Source: JBLHKS01 sp047620505 (GTDB taxonomy: Bacteria; Verrucomicrobiota; Verrucomicrobiia; Verrucomicrobiales; DEV007). From it: a DNA stretch of 15,958 nt. Of this stretch, positions 13,401 through 15,958 are shown piece after piece. The notes beneath the pieces were generated by a model. That model was given only the letters and a program-made list of their open reading frames with translations, was not told the origin of the DNA and made no database searches. Position 1 is the stretch's first letter; each line of letters starts with the position of its first letter. The stretch covers positions 1 to 15,958 of the forward strand of contig JBLHKS010000161.1 in the NCBI GenBank assembly GCA_047620505.1. The letters run 5' to 3'. Made by a program: the position numbers and the translations under genes.

Positions 13401-15958
13401 CTTGCTCAGTTGACGACGGGTGGGCTGAGCCTCGCAGCTGGCGATATCGTTCGCTTCGACACAAACCATATCGATGGCGGGGCGGCGAATCCTGTCGGGA
13501 TAACAAATACGGGTAATTTTTCTCTAGCGGCAAAAAATCTCGTGTTTGGCGTGGTCCTGCCGCTAAGCGATGACACCGGAATTCCCGCCGGATTCGTCAA
13601 TACCCAGCTCGGGAACGGCAACGTGGCTCTTTCCAGCACGACCGGCCCAATCGATTTCACCGAAGGCGTCAACGGCGGCGGAAATCGGAATCTTTCGCTC
13701 AGCTCCGCAGGCGCTGTGACCTTCGGTGCCCTGAGCGAATTCGCTGATCTTGGCAACCTGACTCTCACTGGCGACTCAGTCGACCTGACTAACCTGAACC
13801 GGACGTTTCCGGGTGGCCAAGCGGGCTCGCTCAGCCTCACCGCGGATTCGATCGTTGGCGGGATTCCACCCGGATTCTTCCAAGCCGAGCTGGGTAAAGG
13901 CGATGTGACGGCGACGATCGCCACCGGAGATTATCAGTTCGTCGACGGAGTCAGCGGCGGCGGAACTCGAAATCTGACGCTCAGCATCGGCGGCAACCTG
14001 ACGTTTGGCGCGGCGAGTGGTTTTAGAGATATCCCCAACCTGATCCTTGGCGGGCAGACGGTCGACCTCACCAATTTCAGTCGAAATTTCTCCGCGGGAC
14101 AAAACGGAATCCTGAATCTGAACCTGGATTCCGTCCAGGTCGGCGGAGTGAACCAGGCGCTTCCAGGCTACTCGTATCTCCCAATCGGATTTCTGCTGAC
14201 CGAACTCGACCGCGGCGACTTTACGGTTTCGACTCAAAATGGTGTCGGAGTCCTGACCCCGGGCGGTGCGACGGATTCCGGGGATATCCTGATTGATGAA
14301 AATATCGTCCAGGGCGCAGGGACGAGCACTTTCGGGCTTACTTTCGTGGCGAAAGACGACCTTCTGATCGAAAGCGCCAATGAGATCAATATTCGCGGTA
14401 ACCTCGCCTTCACCGCTGGCGATCAAGTGTTCCTTCAACAGGGCCTCCCGGCAGCCCTTCCGGCAAACAACGTTTCGATCACCAGCAGCACTGGCTCGAT
14501 TTCGGCGACCGCTGGAGCCGGAAACCTCAACGTGCAGGGTTCTCTCACCGCGGGCACTGGGTTGTCGCTAATCGGGAACGATGTGAACATCGCTGATAAT
14601 TCCACGATTCGGGCGAACCTGGCCCTTGGCTCCACTGTCGCACTCGAAATCGGTGGACCGGCCACCGTGGACGTCAACATCGGCGACGACGTAACGATCA
14701 ACGGGCGGCTTGGCCCGACAACGATCCTTGCCGACCAGAAAATCGATATCGACTCCGGCGCTCAAATCACTTCCCGAGGGCTCACGATTGGGAACCCCGA
14801 CACCGACGAAATCGAGATCGGCAGCAGCGGCAATCTCAGCGGAGTCGAAGGTGCCCTTGCTATCCTGGCCAATGACATCGAGTTCGAAAGTTCCGCCGGG
14901 AATCCGCAAGGAACCATTTCCGGATTCTCAGTTGCGATTGGCGGAATCGTCACTGGCGGCCCGGGCGTCGTCGCGAACGCGGACACGAAAATCAACGACA
15001 ACTGGGCTATCACAGCCCCGGCGGGCTCCTCCGTCACGGTCCTTGGGCAGGACATCGATATTACGAACGCATCGATCGGAGTCGGCGCTCAGACTCCTGC
15101 GGTTGTCATCGGCAACGGCGCGACCACGAATCTTGATGTCAACGACCTCTCGATAACCGGGCGAAACGTCAGTCTCACTGGAGGGCAAATCGTGCTCGAC
15201 CCGGCCAGTTTCACCCGGACCGGAGCGGGAACGTTGACGGTGACCTCGGGCTCGATCGGGATCGCCGCGGCAGCGGGTCCTTCGATTTTCACCGGCGGTT
15301 TTGTCGAACAGCAGCTGCTGTTGGGCGATGTCAGCCTCATCACGGTTTCGCCCGTGCCAAACGACCCGCCTCCCTCGCTTCTGCCCAGCGGTGCCGACAT
15401 TTTCATCAACGATTCGATCGAAAGCACCAGCCCGAATTCCCTGACCGTCAACGCACAGGACGATCTCTTTTTTGGATCGGGCTCAACGATAATTAAAGTC
15501 CCGGGTGGTATCAATCTGCAAGCCGGCGACGAAATCGTTCTTCACAACGATGTTCCGGGCGGGAGTTCGCCGCCCGGGGCGTTTCAGTTGATCGCCGGAG
15601 AGGGCTCGACGATTCAGGCTACCGCCGGTGGTCCCCTCACCGTGGGCGCGCCGGGTGCTCCGACGCAATTCCGTTTTCCCATCGATCCGATTCTTCCGGT
15701 TCCGGGCGCTCCGCCAAACTCAACTCTGAACTTGCAAGGCGTCGGAGTCACCGTGCAGAGCAACACCAACATCGTGCCGCCTCCGAATCCGAATGCGCTG
15801 ACGGTCACGATCCAGAACAACGCCCCGCTTTCCGCGCCGCAGGGGGTTCTGATTCTTCCCGCAGGGACGAGGCAACCCAATATCCTTGGCGTTCTCGGCG
15901 GGGCTTCCCGGTTGGTGGCGCTCAATCTGGTGCTGCGGCCAGGCAGCTTGCCACTTCC
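10491..15958 (+). CDS. Giant FHA/TPS-type exoprotein, partial (runs off the window end)
   Basis: One frame is open from 10491 to the window end, at least 1,822 codons with no stop. ATG codons at 10491, 10503 and 10548 are possible starts. The last gives a classic signal peptide (MRKPGFACSLVAILTICLAW, cleaved near LLA|TP, residue 44 from the first ATG). The earlier starts would give the long signal peptide common in two-partner secretion exoproteins. The TPS/FHA N-terminal domain follows from about residue 60, with IEWESFDID (91-99), NFTQPNGGAVLNRIL, LLANGSVFLLDQNGILFGAG and VDVGGAFIATS. The rest is Gly/Ala/Asn/Ser-rich beta-helix-type sequence with several repeat families. I read no Cys after the signal peptide. 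It is predicted to be exported as an adhesin or surface filament. No TpsB transporter is in view. It lies 137 bases after the phosphatase gene, possibly in the same transcript. The frame at the 3' edge is incomplete. Confidence 0.92.
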   Translation, partial: MDPQMQLTAFKRKQSSLARMRKPGFACSLVAILTICLAWNPLLATPVNPGGQELTPDDLAIKIDGIEFTLSENGSGERLQIDQKAISKAIIEWESFDIDAADIVNFTQPNGGAVLNRILDSGGGTEIFGQLLANGSVFLLDQNGILFGAGSRVDVGGAFIATSLDINEADFEAFATNPNGGSSQLNFANGAGRGPILIEAGGLIEAGNDIFLVAPQITNHGVVRTKGTGSNSAGGPGGTVALAAGTAVEIAAGTPNGERVRVVAGAAGNSIENGPTGVIEGVAAELKAHGGNAMGLAIRNAGTVRANSVTHEGGRVLLRASRGKVESSGSIRASKAAGAVGGEVAISSPDAIDVSGRINANGTDAGGAVNVGSDAANLIVATDTTIGGNISANATEAGVGGSVSVLARNSITVDGAISARGIAQGGTIAIGDAETALVDVNATAVLNSGASAGPGGSVAILAADSIEIDGDIRVNGLVGGTMTLGAITTGEVKIGEEADLSANGADGQGGSVSIVAEDSVEVAGRIRGVGGPNGNGGSITILSGKDSNITQTAVLDASGGLNGGSIFVDSDGTTNFDGRGLAVGGSGDGGSILVRGADGVDVGPAAMLDASGGGNGGSIQVDGGSGITNFEGTALAVGNGGVGGSITVVGSEINTAAAAVLDGSGDAGGGSVRVGGGRRGQDPNLTNAANVKVEAGAILAANALNAGNGGEVIAFAENRLIFHGSAYASGGEFSGDGGFVEVSGKQRLELGNFVQSVNVSAANGISGVFLIDPVDVEIGPAPGPPIAGSPVSNATFLNDAAVGAFLAGGSLVIQTGAGVGNGDITTLAGSNITWASAESLTFQADRNFVHNGAINATGGGAITIEASQIDLDPASTISRAGAPAGRLTLQADHIRAGTAATVAGDFTGYTVFQDGFISGQLAEGPVSLRTIGGLGVGNGFPETGDILVNESIVGASSLTLNAGDDVFFGPLAQLTTGGLSLAAGDIVRFDTNHIDGGAANPVGITNTGNFSLAAKNLVFGVVLPLSDDTGIPAGFVNTQLGNGNVALSSTTGPIDFTEGVNGGGNRNLSLSSAGAVTFGALSEFADLGNLTLTGDSVDLTNLNRTFPGGQAGSLSLTADSIVGGIPPGFFQAELGKGDVTATIATGDYQFVDGVSGGGTRNLTLSIGGNLTFGAASGFRDIPNLILGGQTVDLTNFSRNFSAGQNGILNLNLDSVQVGGVNQALPGYSYLPIGFLLTELDRGDFTVSTQNGVGVLTPGGATDSGDILIDENIVQGAGTSTFGLTFVAKDDLLIESANEINIRGNLAFTAGDQVFLQQGLPAALPANNVSITSSTGSISATAGAGNLNVQGSLTAGTGLSLIGNDVNIADNSTIRANLALGSTVALEIGGPATVDVNIGDDVTINGRLGPTTILADQKIDIDSGAQITSRGLTIGNPDTDEIEIGSSGNLSGVEGALAILANDIEFESSAGNPQGTISGFSVAIGGIVTGGPGVVANADTKINDNWAITAPAGSSVTVLGQDIDITNASIGVGAQTPAVVIGNGATTNLDVNDLSITGRNVSLTGGQIVLDPASFTRTGAGTLTVTSGSIGIAAAAGPSIFTGGFVEQQLLLGDVSLITVSPVPNDPPPSLLPSGADIFINDSIESTSPNSLTVNAQDDLFFGSGSTIIKVPGGINLQAGDEIVLHNDVPGGSSPPGAFQLIAGEGSTIQATAGGPLTVGAPGAPTQFRFPIDPILPVPGAPPNSTLNLQGVGVTVQSNTNIVPPPNPNALTVTIQNNAPLSAPQGVLILPAGTRQPNILGVLGGASRLVALNLVLRPGSLPL
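10877..10884. repeat. Core-only GCAGCTGC palindrome
   Basis: This is the 8-base core of the iterated palindrome, present near the TPS domain but without the outer matches. A similar core-only site is at 9501-9508. Both are listed as weak relatives only. Confidence 0.4.
11820..12512 (+). repeat. Tandem 53-55-residue repeats in the exoprotein
   Basis: Similar units begin at 11820, 11982, 12147, 12306 and 12465, with periods of 162, 165, 159 and 159 bases. Each starts with a motif like AVLDASGGxNGGSI and contains a second GGSIxV strand about 26-30 residues later. The 12147 and 12306 copies are the most alike (AVLDASGGLNGGSI and AMLDASGGGNGGSI, both with TNF and LAVG further on). The last copy diverges after GGGSVRV. 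A period of about 54 residues equals three turns of an 18-residue beta-helix. Confidence 0.75.
12454..12465. repeat. Iterated palindrome copy 6
   Basis: CAGCAGCTGCTG in the exoprotein gene is read ACA GCA GCT GCT GCG (Thr-Ala-Ala-Ala-Ala). It sits exactly at a junction between two 53-residue repeat units and is absent from the sister junctions. Confidence 0.85.
13251..15342 (+). repeat. Recurring GF-x-L-xx-GDVxLxT module in the exoprotein
   Basis: Five related segments occur with the key Leu codon at 13251, 13608, 13890, 14205 and 15318. They read DGFISGQLAEGPVSLRT, AGFVNTQLGNGNVALSS, PGFFQAELGKGDVTATI, IGFLLTELDRGDFTVST and GGFVEQQLLLGDVSLIT. Spacings are 119, 94, 105 and 371 residues. The second and third copies head near-duplicate units of about 94 residues, which share GVNGGGNRNLSLS/GVSGGGTRNLTLS and VDLTNLNRTF/VDLTNFSRNF. 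The first, fourth and fifth are followed by a GDILVNESI-like strand and a (L)xAxDDxFF-like strand. The segments are separated copies of one ancestral module. Confidence 0.75.
15307..15322. repeat. Iterated palindrome copy 7 (16-bp perfect dyad)
   Basis: AACAGCAGCTGCTGTT is a perfect 16-base palindrome in the exoprotein gene. Its core at 15309-15320 is read CAG CAG CTG CTG (Gln-Gln-Leu-Leu). Confidence 0.85.

Noticed and set aside
1839..15320. Reading the iterated palindromes as transcription terminators or CRISPR-type repeats
   Set aside because: Most copies are inside genes, no T-runs follow, and spacing is in kilobases with no spacers of uniform length.

Overview
The window is 15,958 bases of moderately GC-rich bacterial DNA with short intergenic gaps and mostly weak ribosome binding sites. 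No rRNA, tRNA, CRISPR array or insertion sequence was seen. The gene mix is an NTE-type patatin with two cyclic-nucleotide-binding domains, a CHASE2-linked PP2C phosphatase in a partner-switching cluster, and a giant FHA-type exoprotein. This fits an environmental, probably aquatic Gram-negative bacterium. I lean towards Verrucomicrobiota or another PVC-group lineage, but that is an inference from gene content and style only.

Layout. (1) 118-357, minus strand: a tiny NrtS-like nitrate/nitrite transporter whose similarity to the family continues upstream of its only ATG. (2) 547-3168, plus strand: an unrecognised 429-residue protein, the decayed remains of a VOC (glyoxalase-fold) gene with its middle deleted, and an unrecognised 290-residue protein with a duplicated amphipathic segment and a C-terminal beta-rich domain. 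(3) 3235-5928: an 897-residue NTE-like patatin phospholipase with a Glu-Pro repeat linker and two cNMP-binding domains. It probably shares a transcript with the 290-residue gene. (4) A hairpin terminator lies between this gene and a convergent metallo-beta-lactamase-fold hydrolase (6095-7069, minus). (5) 7229-10353, plus: a compact RsbW-RsbV-RsbU-like module made of an HPK-type ATPase anti-sigma kinase, a STAS anti-anti-sigma protein and a membrane CHASE2-SpoIIE phosphatase. (6) 10491 to beyond the window end: a giant secreted protein with a TPS/FHA N-terminal domain and nested beta-helix-type repeats. At least 1,822 codons are open, with no stop before the edge.

How the genes may work together. 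The phosphatase should sense something through its CHASE2 domain and dephosphorylate the STAS protein, which in turn releases a partner from the ATPase. Its position directly upstream of the exoprotein gene suggests, without proving, that the switch controls a surface or adhesin programme. The patatin and its neighbours suggest phospholipid turnover tied to a nucleotide or other small-molecule signal.

The most striking signal that ordinary annotation does not explain is at DNA level. The 12-base palindrome CAGCAGCTGCTG occurs six times, plus one 11-base version, at roughly 1.4-2.9 kb spacing. It falls in two different codon frames and in two of the short intergenic gaps. It behaves like a highly iterated genomic palindrome, analogous to cyanobacterial HIP1 but with a different sequence.
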